Source: Nocardioides marinus (lineage in GTDB: Bacteria; Actinomycetota; Actinomycetes; Propionibacteriales; Nocardioidaceae). Taken from it: 64,000 nt of DNA. Where the stretch lies: positions 992,001 through 1,056,000 of the forward strand of contig NZ_JACBZI010000001.1 of the NCBI RefSeq assembly GCF_013408145.1, in the 5' to 3' direction. Positions 25,956 to 34,457 of the stretch are shown here, piece by piece (the first letter of the stretch is position 1; each line of letters begins with the position of its first letter). The position numbers were made by a program, and so were the translations under genes. Under the pieces are notes generated by a model, which did not search any database, was not told where the DNA came from, and saw only the letters and a program-made list of their open reading frames with translations.

Positions 25956-26960
25956 TCAGGCCGGGGCGAGCGCGGTCCAGGCGCGGCGCTTGATCCGGTC
26001 GGGGTCGTCGCTGGTGAGCACCCGCGTGGCGCGGGCGGCGTGCTCGTCGCCCTTGGTGCGGACCGGGGCGTAGTGGTCGACGTACTCAGCCACGGCCTGG
26101 TAGCCGGCCCACGCGGTGTCGCGGATGCCGGCCTGGGTGTCGGCGTCGGCGAACAGCCAGTGCAGCCGGGAGCGGCGGCGGCGCTCGGTCTCGCGGACTC
26201 GCTTGGTGGCGTTGGCCTCGGCCTTGCCGAACGTGGCGTCGATCAGGGCATCGAACGCGGCGTCGGTCATGGTCTGCTGGATCAGCCGCTCGGCCTCGAC
26301 CTGGAACGCGTCGACGTAGGTGAACGTCAGCCCGAGCGCGTCGCGGGCGGCCTGCACGGCGGCCTTGGCGTTGCGGGTGTGCCGGATCGAGAACGACGAC
26401 TCGTGGTTGCGCAGGGCCGCGCTCTGGGTGTTCGCACACACGACACGGACCGGGGTGACGAGGATGCGGAACGCGCTGGACCCGTCGTGGCTGTTGAGCG
26501 CGGCGATGTTGAGGTCGACGCGGTCGCTGCCGCCGACCGTGAGCGAGTCCGGCAGCTGCATCGTGATGAACACCTGCCGACCGCCGCGCAGCGACCCGGC
26601 GGTGTCGAAGATCGCGCCCGACTCGTCGGCCAGCAGGTTCAGGAACTCGGCGTGGTCCTCGTTCTGCAGCGGGGTGTAGCCGCCGCCGACGACGCCGAGC
26701 GCCTCGGGCGCTCCGGTGAACGGGTTTGTGCGCACCGTGGCGAAGCCGGGGACCTCGATGGCGGTGACGCCGCCCTCGCTGACCTCGGCGGTGGTGAGCG
26801 GCAACTTGCGGACGTCCCAGCCGCCCAGGTGGCCGAGCCTCATGGCCTCCTCGGCGGTGAACGCGCGGTCACGGACGGTGGTGCCCAGCCGGTGCCAGGC
26901 GTCCTTGCGGGCGAAGACGGCTGCTGCCTGCGTGCCGTGGGTCTCGATCTCGTGTGACAT
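25956..26960 (-). CDS. DUF932 plasmid/phage-like protein (TIGR03299 type)
   Basis: 334-residue protein with the start typical of this family (MSHEIETHGTQAAAVFARKD then AWHRLGTTVRD and EEAMRLGHLGGWDVRKLPL). Later VVGGGYTPLQNEDHAEFLNLLADE, then RVVCANTQSAALRN, are conserved in DUF932 members. These proteins are frequent in actinobacterial plasmids, phages and ICEs; no enzymatic role is established. It lies between the ParB-like gene and the small-gene string, all on the minus strand, suggesting one maintenance or replication-associated block. Confidence 0.82.
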   Translation of the reverse strand: MSHEIETHGTQAAAVFARKDAWHRLGTTVRDRAFTAEEAMRLGHLGGWDVRKLPLTTAEVSEGGVTAIEVPGFATVRTNPFTGAPEALGVVGGGYTPLQNEDHAEFLNLLADESGAIFDTAGSLRGGRQVFITMQLPDSLTVGGSDRVDLNIAALNSHDGSSAFRILVTPVRVVCANTQSAALRNHESSFSIRHTRNAKAAVQAARDALGLTFTYVDAFQVEAERLIQQTMTDAAFDALIDATFGKAEANATKRVRETERRRRSRLHWLFADADTQAGIRDTAWAGYQAVAEYVDHYAPVRTKGDEHAARATRVLTSDDPDRIKRRAWTALAPA

Positions 26961-27075
26961 GTCGGGGTCCTCCCTGTGTCGGAATCAAACGATCTGACTT
27001 CATTCTATGGTTTCTATTCCACTTAGGCGGTTCTCCACAGGAAGAACCGCCCTCAGGTGGGGGAGGGGGAGCCGA
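26961..27075 (-). promoter_or_regulatory. AT-rich promoter region of the DUF932 gene
   Basis: The 115-base gap contains TTTCTATTC (27011-27019), also present at 23259-23267 and, reversed, at 28686-28694. The gap is markedly AT-richer than its surroundings. On the minus strand a -10-like TAGAAT lies near 27001-27006. It probably carries the promoter and an operator shared with other backbone genes. Confidence 0.4.
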
Positions 27076-28665
27076 TCAGGTGGCGCTGTCGCTGGCCTCG
27101 TCGGCGTCGTCGTCGCTGTCGTCCTCGGTGCTCGGCTGCGGCTCTTCGCCGAGCAGGATCCGCTCGACCTCGCTGGGCTGGTAGCCCCACTCCACGAGCG
27201 CGCCGAGCACGCGGGAATCCCACGCGGTCGGGTTGCGCCACGAGTGCTTGCCGGTCGTGGCCTCCCACGCGGCGACGATCGCGGCGAGGGTGGTCATGGT
27301 CGCGGCCTTCGGCGTGCTCGCCTTGGTGGCGATCTTGTGGCACTCGTCGTGGCCCGCGCCGTAGTAGCCGGTCGGGACGTCGATCCCGAGCAGCGTGAAG
27401 ATCATCGGGTGCCGGTGGTCCATGGCCTTGCTCAGCGAGTGGTGGCCGGTGACGACGGCCTCGCAGATCAGGGCCTCGGCTCCCTTCGGGGCGGTCTTGC
27501 GGGCCACGAACCCGGCCAGCCACTCGCGGCGCACCGTCTCCGCGCTCGCCCAGGCCTTGTTGTTGGCGATCACGCGGCGGCGCTCCTCACGGCGGGCCTC
27601 GACATCCTCCTCGCTCTCGCTCTCGTCCCCGCTGTCGGCGGTGGTGCTGCCGGACCCGCCGCCGCGACGACGCAGGCCGGAGGCGGCGAGGTCGGTGACG
27701 ACCCACACCGGCACGTACTGCTGGTAGGGCTCGGCGGGCTCGTAATCGTCGTCCTCCTCGTCGCTGCCGTCCTCGCTCTCCTCGTCGTACTCGTCCTCGG
27801 GGTAGACCCACTCCTTGACGACCTGGACGCGAGCGCCGGGAACGTTGGGCCACTCCTCCTCGGGCAGCGGCTCGCCGTCCTCGGTGACCAGCCGCTCGAT
27901 GCGCAGCACCTCGTCGGCCTCCGCGACCTCCTCGGCGCTCAGCACCGGCAGGCCCTCGGCGCGCAGCCGCTCGACCTCGGCGGCGTCGGCCTCGCGCTCG
28001 GCGGCCTCGTCGCGCAGCCGCTGGGCCTCGTGGGCGAGCGAGCGACGCCACCGCTTGGCGTTCTCCAGGCGCTGCACGGCCTCGGGGTCGTGCTCGAACT
28101 CGGCGAAGATCGCGGCCTCCTCCAACGTCAGGTCACCGGAGTCGAGCCGGTTGCGGCTCTGGTCGGCCTTGGTGACCGCCAGGGCGGCGTTCACGGTCGG
28201 GCGGTCGATGCTGGTGCGCTTGGCGATCTGCGCGGCGCTCACGCCGAGCAGGGCCAGCTGCTCCACGCCAGCGACGATCTCGGCCTCGCGCATCCCGGCG
28301 CGGTGAATGTTCTCCACCATCTGGTCACCGATCCGGTCGGCGTCGGCGGGCTGGGGCACGACGCGGGCCGGGATCAGGCCGGTGGGGGTGCCGACCTCGG
28401 CGGCGGTCACGGTGCGGCGCTGGCCGCGCAGCAGGACGTACTGGCCGGCCTCGTTGCAGTAGACCGTGACGGCCTCCAGCACGCCGCGCTCCTTGATCGA
28501 CTTGCGGAACTCCTTGTGGTCGGGGCGCAGGTCGGTCCGGACGTTGCTGCCGATGATGATCTCGGCGGGGTCGAGGTACAGGAACTCCTCAGCCTGGACG
28601 GGCTCGGCGGCCTCGGTGGCCTCGTCGGCGGCGGTGTCGGCGGGGGTCTGGATGGTGTGGGTCAT
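27076..28665 (-). CDS. ParB/RepB/Spo0J-like nuclease-domain protein
   Basis: 529-residue protein. Residues 25-130 form a ParB N-domain (YLDPAEIIIGSNVRTDL, EFRKSIKERGVLEAVTVY, YVLLRGQRRTVTAAEV, QMVENIHRAGM). An HTH KorB-like segment follows (LGVSAAQIAKRTSIDRPTVN). The central part has two highly acidic stretches (SEDGSDEEDDDYEPA, near 290-310) and the C-terminal third is an uncharacterised domain. The protein is much longer than chromosomal ParB and no parA lies nearby, so a regulator or replication/maintenance factor is as likely as a partition protein. Confidence 0.8.
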   Translation of the reverse strand: MTHTIQTPADTAADEATEAAEPVQAEEFLYLDPAEIIIGSNVRTDLRPDHKEFRKSIKERGVLEAVTVYCNEAGQYVLLRGQRRTVTAAEVGTPTGLIPARVVPQPADADRIGDQMVENIHRAGMREAEIVAGVEQLALLGVSAAQIAKRTSIDRPTVNAALAVTKADQSRNRLDSGDLTLEEAAIFAEFEHDPEAVQRLENAKRWRRSLAHEAQRLRDEAAEREADAAEVERLRAEGLPVLSAEEVAEADEVLRIERLVTEDGEPLPEEEWPNVPGARVQVVKEWVYPEDEYDEESEDGSDEEDDDYEPAEPYQQYVPVWVVTDLAASGLRRRGGGSGSTTADSGDESESEEDVEARREERRRVIANNKAWASAETVRREWLAGFVARKTAPKGAEALICEAVVTGHHSLSKAMDHRHPMIFTLLGIDVPTGYYGAGHDECHKIATKASTPKAATMTTLAAIVAAWEATTGKHSWRNPTAWDSRVLGALVEWGYQPSEVERILLGEEPQPSTEDDSDDDADEASDSAT

Positions 28666-28685
28666 GCGGCTGTCCTCCGTGAGTA

Positions 28686-28697
28686 GAATAGAAAGAA
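28686..28697 (-). promoter_or_regulatory. Shared 12-base AT-rich motif upstream of the ParB-like gene
   Basis: GAATAGAAAGAA on the plus strand, i.e. TTCTTTCTATTC on the minus strand, 20 bases before the ParB-like start. The identical 12-mer occurs at 23256-23267 beside the relaxase. Such an AT-rich exact repeat is unexpected in DNA this rich in GC, so a common regulator site or promoter core is likely. The remaining bases to 28974 show no gene. Confidence 0.4.
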
Positions 28698-28974
28698 CTG
28701 ACAGGACTAAGTCTCCCAGCGGAGGCCGACGCCTACCGGGCCACAGGGCGAACCTGTGGAAAGGTGGGCGCCCGGCGAGGGTGGGGAAAGCCCGGCCTCA
28801 CGGGCGCGGACTCTGCTGCGGCGGCGCGGCGCGGCTGCACCTCGTAGCTGGCTGGAACGGAAGGAATCGAGCGAGGGTGGGAACGGCTGAGCAGGGCCTC
28901 GACCGGGAATGCAGCGGCGTTGGTGTTAGCCGCAGCAGCTCGACGCCGGCGGACGACACCAGGGGAGTGATCAG

Positions 28975-29430
28975 GTGACGAGCCAGACCACGATCCCGGT
29001 CGGGATCTACTGGAAACCCGGCGTGTGGGACCTCGCACGATCGGCCTACCTCGCAGACCTGGACACCGACGCCGAGTCACCCGGCTCGTTCGTCGGCTGG
29101 CTCGCCCAGGCGCTCGAACTCCACGCCCGGCGCTCACCTCAGCAGCGGTCCGAACTCGCGGCCGCGGGTGAGAAGCATCCCGCCCTGGTCAGCGTGACCC
29201 GCAAGAGCTTCAACAAGAAGCACGACCTGCCCGCCTCGACCATCGAGGCGGTCGAAGACGCGCTCGTGGCCGACCGTCAGGAGCTCGGCCGGATGCTCGC
29301 CCGCTCGGCGTTCGCCCAGGAGGCAGTGATCGCCGCGGCCGAGGAGGCCCGCCGGCGGCTGGGCCGCGACCTGCCGCCGCCACCGCAGAAGCTCAGCAAC
29401 CGACCGCCGCGGCGCCGGCCTGCCCGGTAG
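28975..29430 (+). CDS. Plasmid hypothetical protein
   Basis: 151 residues from GTG 28975, with AGGGGAG as ribosome-binding site. It opens with VGIYWKPGVWDLARSAYLADLD, then a helical middle (SFVGWLAQALELHARRSPQQR), NKKHDLPASTIEAVEDALV and a basic Pro/Arg tail. The N-terminal block is reminiscent of small DNA-binding proteins in actinobacterial plasmid maintenance regions, a weak resemblance. Followed by a terminator-like hairpin. Confidence 0.6.
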   Translation: MTSQTTIPVGIYWKPGVWDLARSAYLADLDTDAESPGSFVGWLAQALELHARRSPQQRSELAAAGEKHPALVSVTRKSFNKKHDLPASTIEAVEDALVADRQELGRMLARSAFAQEAVIAAAEEARRRLGRDLPPPPQKLSNRPPRRRPAR

Positions 29431-29485
29431 CCGGCGAGGACGACGCCGGCAGTTGGGTCGGCACCTCGTCCTAGCGTGCTTCCCA

Positions 29486-29522
29486 GCGCCCCGATCCGGT
29501 ACCCGAGAGCCGGTCGGGGCGC
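29486..29522 (+). terminator. Terminator-like GC hairpin
   Basis: GCGCCCCGA (29486-29494) pairs with TCGGGGCGC (29514-29522), extended by CCGG/CCGG in the loop side, 55 bases after the gene ending at 29430. There is no U tract, which is normal in actinobacteria. Confidence 0.6.
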
Positions 29523-29619
29523 TTCTGCGTCCCCTGGGTGATCTCCCGCTGGCCGCCCGCCGAGCTCGAGCGGTGGAAACGACTTCGGCCGGTGTGATCG
29601 CTGCCGGGCCTGGATGACA

Positions 29620-29663
29620 CCTAGGTGACTGCGGGACCGATCAACGTCTCGCAGTCACCTAGG
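29620..29663 (+). promoter_or_regulatory. Perfect 14-base inverted repeat over the ssb ribosome-binding site
   Basis: CCTAGGTGACTGCG (29620-29633) and CGCAGTCACCTAGG (29650-29663) are exact reverse complements with a 16-base loop. The right arm runs into the Shine-Dalgarno AGGAGG (29661-29666), nine bases or so before ATG 29672. The left arm also contains the self-palindrome CACCTAGGTG. It could be a protein operator or an RNA hairpin that hides the ribosome-binding site. Confidence 0.7.
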
Positions 29664-29671
29664 AGGAAGCC

Positions 29672-30064
29672 ATGTCCACCACCGTCACCTTCGCCGGCAA
29701 CCTGGCCGAGGCACCGGAGTTGCACCACACCCGGGAGAACAACAAGCCGTTCGTCACCTGCCGCGTCCTGGTCAACCGCCGGATCCAGAACGACCAGGGG
29801 GAGTGGGTCAGCGACGAGCCCACCGCCCACAACGTCAAGATCTTCGGCTCGGCAGCCACCCACGTACACGACAGCTGCGGATCCGGTGACCCGATCTTCG
29901 TCCACGGCCTCGAGCGCACCGAGAGCTGGCCGGACAAGGAGACCGGCGAGAAGCGCACCAAGGACGTCGTGGTCGTCGACAACCGCTTCGGCGAGGTCGG
30001 CATCTCGCTCAAGTACGTGTCCGCGCGCATCGACCGCGCCCCGCACGCGGCCCAGGCCAGCTGA
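29672..30064 (+). CDS. ssb: Single-stranded DNA-binding protein (plasmid type)
   Basis: 130-residue OB-fold protein: TTVTFAGNLAEAPELHHT opens the fold, with FVTCRVLVNRR, HNVKIFGSAATHVHDSCG, DPIFVHGLE and VVVDNRFGEVGISLKYVSA as the following strands. It lacks the acidic DDDIPF-type C-terminal tail of housekeeping SSB, so it may not recruit the usual partners. Plasmid SSBs protect the transferred strand and blunt SOS induction in recipients. Expression is probably controlled at the inverted repeat just upstream. Fourteen bases separate it from the DUF4192 gene. Confidence 0.85.
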   Translation: MSTTVTFAGNLAEAPELHHTRENNKPFVTCRVLVNRRIQNDQGEWVSDEPTAHNVKIFGSAATHVHDSCGSGDPIFVHGLERTESWPDKETGEKRTKDVVVVDNRFGEVGISLKYVSARIDRAPHAAQAS

Positions 30065-30078
30065 GGAGGTTCGCTCCA

Positions 30079-31107
30079 ATGGATCTCGTCGTTCAGTCCC
30101 CGGACGAGCTGCTCGCCGCGGTGCCGCACGTCCTCGGCTTCAAGCCCGAGGAGTCGATCGTCCTGGTGCCCTTCCGGCCCGGACTGCCGATCACCCGCGT
30201 CGACCTGCCCCGGACCGCCGCCGATCGCGAGGAGGTCTGGGACGCACTCAGCGGCCCGTACGGCCGCCACGCCCGGCCCGGTGCCCGCCTCGCCATCATC
30301 TGCATCACCGAGGACCGCCGCAGCGCCGAGCTGGCCAGCCAGCACCTGTCCAACCGTCTCCAGGACGTCGGCATCACCACCCACATCAGGCTGTGGTCCG
30401 ACGGCGAGCGCTGGCGCGAGTTCAACACCGGCCAGACCGGGCTGCAGACCCCCTCGACCGCTGAGCGGATCGCGGCCGCGACCGTGCTCACCGGCGCCGC
30501 CCAGCCGGCCGCCAGCCGCGAGTCCCTGGCCGCCTCGATGGTCGGCGACCGCGAGCCCATCGCCCAGCTCCTCCCCGCGGCCCGGGCCGCGGCCGCGGAC
30601 AGCCCTCCCGCCCTCGAGCGGGACTGGGCACTGGACCGCCTCGAGCAGTTCCACGCCGACGGCAACCGGCTCTCCGACGTCGACGGCGCGCGGATGCTGG
30701 TGGCGCTGGAGACGATCAGCACCCGGGACGCGCTCTGGGAGGACATGAGTCGGGAGAACTCCACCTTCCACATGGCCATCTGGACCGACCTCACCCGCCG
30801 CGGCCCGGACGAGGTCCGCGCGGCGCCGGCCTCCATGCTCGGCTTCGCCAGCTGGCTGCACGGCGACGGCGCCAAGGCCTGGTGCGCGCTCGACCAGGTG
30901 CCCGCCGACCGGCCCTACTCCATGGCCGCCATCGTCGCCTCGGCCTTGCAGAACGGCATCCACCCCCGCGAGTGGGAGCGATACCAGACCCAGATGCGCG
31001 ACATCGCCGCCGACCTAGACGAGTCCTTCGTCCCCAAGCCACCCGGCCAGCAGCGCGACATCCCGGGCACGCAGCCCGTCACCGACCGCCCGACCCCGGG
31101 CCGCTGA
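30079..31107 (+). CDS. DUF4192 family protein
   Basis: 342-residue protein with the DUF4192 opening VVQSPDELLAAVPHVLGFKP then EESIVLVPF, and the later block LPAARAAAADSPPALERDWALD. The C-terminal half contains ASMLGFASWLHGDGAKAWCALD, then DRPYSMAAIVASALQNGIHP, the conserved end of the family. It is widespread in actinobacterial chromosomes and conjugative elements with no established function. A GAGGAGG ribosome-binding site precedes ATG 30079; it is in one operon with ssb and the small genes after it. Confidence 0.85.
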   Translation: MDLVVQSPDELLAAVPHVLGFKPEESIVLVPFRPGLPITRVDLPRTAADREEVWDALSGPYGRHARPGARLAIICITEDRRSAELASQHLSNRLQDVGITTHIRLWSDGERWREFNTGQTGLQTPSTAERIAAATVLTGAAQPAASRESLAASMVGDREPIAQLLPAARAAAADSPPALERDWALDRLEQFHADGNRLSDVDGARMLVALETISTRDALWEDMSRENSTFHMAIWTDLTRRGPDEVRAAPASMLGFASWLHGDGAKAWCALDQVPADRPYSMAAIVASALQNGIHPREWERYQTQMRDIAADLDESFVPKPPGQQRDIPGTQPVTDRPTPGR

Positions 31108-31118
31108 GGAGGACCCCG

Positions 31119-31274
31119 ATGAACCACGACGACGACACCCCGGTGCAACACAGCGCCACCGAGCGACAGCTGCGACGCCTGGTCGTGCCCGAGCCCGCGG
31201 CCTACGCCCCCGACAAGCGCCTTGACGTCATCCACGAACCCGACCTCGACCTACTGTGGGGAGGCCAGGAATGA
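31119..31274 (+). CDS. Small hypothetical protein (51 aa)
   Basis: Starts at ATG 31119 behind TGAGGAGGACC, a good ribosome-binding site. The 51 residues are polar (MNHDDDTPVQHSATERQLRR, ending LDLLWGGQE). The stop overlaps the next ATG by four bases. Codon use matches the neighbours, supporting a real gene. No family recognised. Confidence 0.5.
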   Translation: MNHDDDTPVQHSATERQLRRLVVPEPAAYAPDKRLDVIHEPDLDLLWGGQE

Positions 31275-31552
31275 GCACCCCTCGCACCGACGTCGACGAA
31301 CGGCGGAGGCCGCCCGGAATGTTGCACGCCACGGCGTACCGATCACGTGCTCGGAGGCAGCGGAACGGCTGCGACGCACCGTCGAACTGGTGTCCGGGCT
31401 GGTTTTCGTCCTCGACGACGACGGCATGTTCACTCCGTTGCCCAGCAGGAGATTCCCCGGTGGCAGAAGAGACCGGGTTCGCAGACTCTGTCGCCTGCGC
31501 TGCCGTTCACTACGCAGGCCAGCCCTACTACCCCGAGAACCCCCAGACCTAG
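31271..31552 (+). pseudogene. Small gene with two compensating frameshifts
   Basis: The first codons (MSTPRTDV) and the last (PVAEETGFADSVACAAVHYA, ending PENPQT) are in one frame. Between them that frame is poor, while another frame reads AARNVARHGVPITCSEAAER, then TVELVSGLVFVLDDDGMFTPL, with normal codon use. Frameshifts near 31300 and 31450 would restore a 93-residue protein. Function unknown. It ends the ssb operon and the recognisable backbone. Confidence 0.42.
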
Positions 31553-32319
31553 CGAGTCGAGCTCGCGGTTCCCTGGGACACCGCAACTGCGCGGGTGCAT
31601 CTGCTCAGCGCACCATTGGTTGCGCGGCTCACCGGCCCCACTCCCAGCTGCAACCAGAAACAAGTTGAAGCGGCGCGGCTACTGAACAGGCTCAGCGCCG
31701 ACGTGGCCTTCGAGTTCTCGCGTGATCTCACTTGGCGCCTCGCGCTTCCGTGGACCGCCCCGCCGGGCTGCCATGCGGCCTTTGTTGTTGAGCCGTCTTC
31801 GAGGAGCCTTCACCGTTTGGCCTGGGACGCGGCTGCTCCGCAGGTCAGCGGGGTTCATTGGGAGCCCTGTCCCTCGCCAAGCCGGGCCTCGTACGACTGA
31901 GCGGCATCCTTCCTGGATCCGCGGCTCGCGGACGGAGTCACGCCTCATCAGGATGCTCCTGCGCAGTCGGCGGGTCCGAACCGTCGACAGAGACGATGCC
32001 CGGCCGAGGCGGTGGCACCGACCGCCGGAATGATTACGGTGCGTTTCCGCGCCGGACCGCCTCCTGACTGCCGCGAAGACCGGGAGTCGGTAACGGGTCG
32101 GGCGGGTCTGGTGCACGGATCGCCTGAGCTTTCACGGCTTATAGGCGGTGAAGCAGGCGGCCCCCGACCGCCTAGCCGGCGCAGGCTCAGTTGAGTCGCC
32201 GATAGTGGTGTAACGCGGTCGCCGAGATCGTCGCCGGCGTGTACGGCAGACGTGGGCGCGGCCACCGCGTGATCCTTTCGAGTTCACCTCCTACAGCTCA
32301 CTCGAACGGAGTCATCACG
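31553..32319. other. Gene-poor scar before the IS256 remnant
   Basis: About 770 bases with only unconvincing open frames on either strand and uneven codon use. The end nearest the transposase contains GATAGTGGTGTAACG (about 32199-32213). No matching right end was found. I regard this as degraded DNA between the plasmid backbone and the metal/redox region. Confidence 0.4.
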
Positions 32320-33462
32320 ATGACCGCTGCCCACATTGTCGACCCTGCGCGCCTGCTCGGCGAAGCCCTCGCCGAAGCGTCCCCGGATCTGATGCGATCG
32401 CTGCTGCAGACGATGATCAACGCCCTGCTGTCCGCTGATGCCGACGCGGTCCTCGGCGCCGAGTACGGCCGCCCCTCCCCGGGCCGGATGGCGCAGCGCA
32501 ACGGCTACCGCCATCGCGACCTCGACACCCGGGTCGGCACCATCGATGTGGCGATCCCCAAGCTCCGCAAGGGCACCTACTTCCCCGAGTGGCTGCTCGA
32601 GCGCCGCAAGAGGGCAGAGACCGCGTTGATCACCGCGGTCGCGGACTGCTATCTCGCCGGCGTTTCCACCCGGCGGATGGACAAGCTGGTCAAGACCCTC
32701 GGCATCGACTCGCTGTCGAAGTCGCAGGTCTCGCGGATGGCCGCTGAGCTCGACGAGCACGTCGAGCAGTTCCGTCACCGCCCCTGGATGCCGCTGGCCC
32801 GTTCACCTTCGTCGCAGCCGACGCTCTGACGATGAAGGTCCGCGAGGGCGGACGGCTCATCAACGCCGTGGTGCTGCTGGCGACCGGTGTCAACGGCGAC
32901 GGCCACCGCGAGGTCGTCGGCATGCGCGTAGCCACATCCGAGACGGGTGCGGCGTGGAACGAATTCTTCGCCGACCTCACAGTACGCGGCCTGACCGGGG
33001 TCCGGCTCGTGACCAGTGACGCCCACCCCGGCCTGGTCGACGCGGTCGCAGCCAACCTGCCCGGCGCGGCCTGGCAACGGTGCCGCACCCACTACGCAGC
33101 GACCTGCTGTCGGTGACGCCGAAGTCGATGTGGCCAGCGGTCAAGGCGATGCTGCACAGCGTTTACGACCAGCCTGACGCCACTGCCGTGCACGCCCAGT
33201 TCGACCGGTTGCTGGACTACGTCGCCGAAAAGCTCCCAGCGGTCCACGACCACCTCGACGGCGCCCGGGCTGACATCCTGGCCTTCACCGACTTCCCCAA
33301 GGACGTGTGGACCCAGATCTGGTCCAACAACCCCGCCGAGCGACTCAACCGCGAGATCGTCGCCGCACCGACGCCGTGGGGATCTTCCCCACCCGCGAGG
33401 CCATCGTCCGCCTCGTCTGCGCTGTCCTGGCCGAGCATGTCTTCGCGTCAGATGTCACCTGA
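32320..33462 (+). pseudogene. IS256-family (mutator-type) transposase, multiply frameshifted
   Basis: Frame 1 from ATG 32320 gives NALLSADADAVLGAEYGR, RNGYRHRDLDTRVGTIDVAI and LAGVSTRRMDKLVKTLGI, classical IS256 transposase. A lost base near 32784 shifts to the frame with FTFVAADALTMKV (first catalytic Asp region) and LVTSDAHPGLVDAV (second Asp). Another lost base near 33102 leads to SVTPKSMWPAVKAML and NNPAERLNREI (catalytic Glu region). A third shift lies near 33359. After correction the C-terminus stops at 33462, a little short for the family. At least three lesions show it is dead. Confidence 0.85.
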
Positions 33463-33857
33463 TCGTGCAGAAGTCCCAACCGTGTCGCGTTGAGGCCCCG
33501 AAAACCACGACGAGGGCCGCCTCGCCAGGTCGCATCGGAGCAAGAAGTGGGAGCCAGGCGATTGACGCCTTTCCCGCGCTGCGGGCAAGGGCTTCACCAC
33601 AGCCCCGCCGTTCCGCGAAGAGACGTCTGGCGCGGCACCACGGTAAAGACCGCTGCGCGCATCGCCGCCCCGGCGGCTGAAGGACGATTGCTGGCCAGCC
33701 TGGCCAGCCTGGCCATCGCCGACGGAGCGGCCGTCTTGGGGGTGCCTAGGCGCCCGCTGGGCGTGGCGCCCCGGCGTGGGCTGCCCGGCGCGACGACCCG
33801 GGCGACTTCGCGGGACCCGGTGTCGGGTCGAGTTGTGAGCCGACCGGGCGCGGTCCG
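33463..33857. other. Interval after the transposase, no supportable gene
   Basis: An open plus-strand frame (33490-33864) encodes an Arg/Pro/Ala-rich sequence with no family resemblance and overlaps the FliL-like stop. I see no promoter or repeat here beyond low-complexity GC runs. Confidence 0.4.
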
Positions 33858-34298
33858 TCATTGAGTCACGAACTCCGTGATGTAGACGTCAAGCACCTCG
33901 TCCTCGTACAGCTCGACGACCCGATCGACCAGGACCTCGCGGAGTTCTTCACGTCGCGAAGGCTCGGCTAGCCCCTCGACCTTCTCGCCGGTGTAGACGT
34001 TGATCAGGGCATCGAGTGCCTTGCTCCCGTCGACCTCCTCCGTCACCTCTGCTGACAACTGCAGGGCGATGCCGATACGCAGGTAGTGACCGGCCTTCAG
34101 GTTGACCTGGATCGCCTCCAGGGCCAGGACCTCTCCCGGCTCCGGCTCCGCAGGCTCGGGTGCGGGGCGAAGCAGGAACCAGTAGGCACCCCCTGCTGAC
34201 GCCAGCAGCAGCACGACGAGGGCGAGGATCTTCTGTCGACCGCGAGTCTTCGCCACACCGTCGTCGGGCGGGCTCGAGGTCGAGTCCTTCGTGGCCAT
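33858..34298 (-). CDS. Orphan FliL-like single-pass membrane protein
   Basis: 146 residues from ATG 34298 (AAGGGA upstream). A short cytoplasmic basic segment (TRGRQK) is followed by one membrane helix (ILALVVLLLASAGGAYWFLL) and a periplasmic-side domain with GEVLALEAIQVNLKAGHYLR and IGIALQL. It ends in VLDVYITEFVTQ, the conserved FliL C-terminus. FliL normally supports the flagellar stator, but no other flagellar gene is present here. A BlaI-type operator lies about 100 bases upstream. Stomatin-like scaffold roles proposed for FliL could suit an envelope stress cluster; that is inference. Confidence 0.75.
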   Translation of the reverse strand: MATKDSTSSPPDDGVAKTRGRQKILALVVLLLASAGGAYWFLLRPAPEPAEPEPGEVLALEAIQVNLKAGHYLRIGIALQLSAEVTEEVDGSKALDALINVYTGEKVEGLAEPSRREELREVLVDRVVELYEDEVLDVYITEFVTQ

Positions 34299-34400
34299 GA
34301 CTGGGGTCCCTTCGTCCGCGATCGGGGCCGGTGACGACCCGTGGGACCAGTCCGGCCCACGCACTCCATATTCGGTCGATCGTCTGGCCGCCTGAGGCGA

Positions 34401-34421
34401 TCTACTACACGTACTAGTAGA
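34401..34421. promoter_or_regulatory. BlaI-type palindrome upstream of the FliL-like gene
   Basis: TCTACTA (34401-34407), seven-base spacer, TAGTAGA (34415-34421): a perfect 7-base inverted repeat. The same TACTA-N7-TAGTA core recurs at 35391 and 45472. It lies between the CDF stop and the FliL-like start on the minus strand, so it most likely controls the latter. Confidence 0.65.
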
Positions 34422-34457
34422 TGGGTGCCGCGTGCCGTGCCGGTCAGTGGACGTGCG

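Noticed and set aside
31595..31900. Open frame of 101 codons in the scar region
   Set aside because: No recognisable family, no ribosome-binding site and poor codon bias; not distinguishable from chance.
33490..33864. Open frame of 124 codons after the transposase
   Set aside because: Low-complexity Arg/Pro/Ala sequence, no ribosome-binding site and overlap with the FliL-like gene end.
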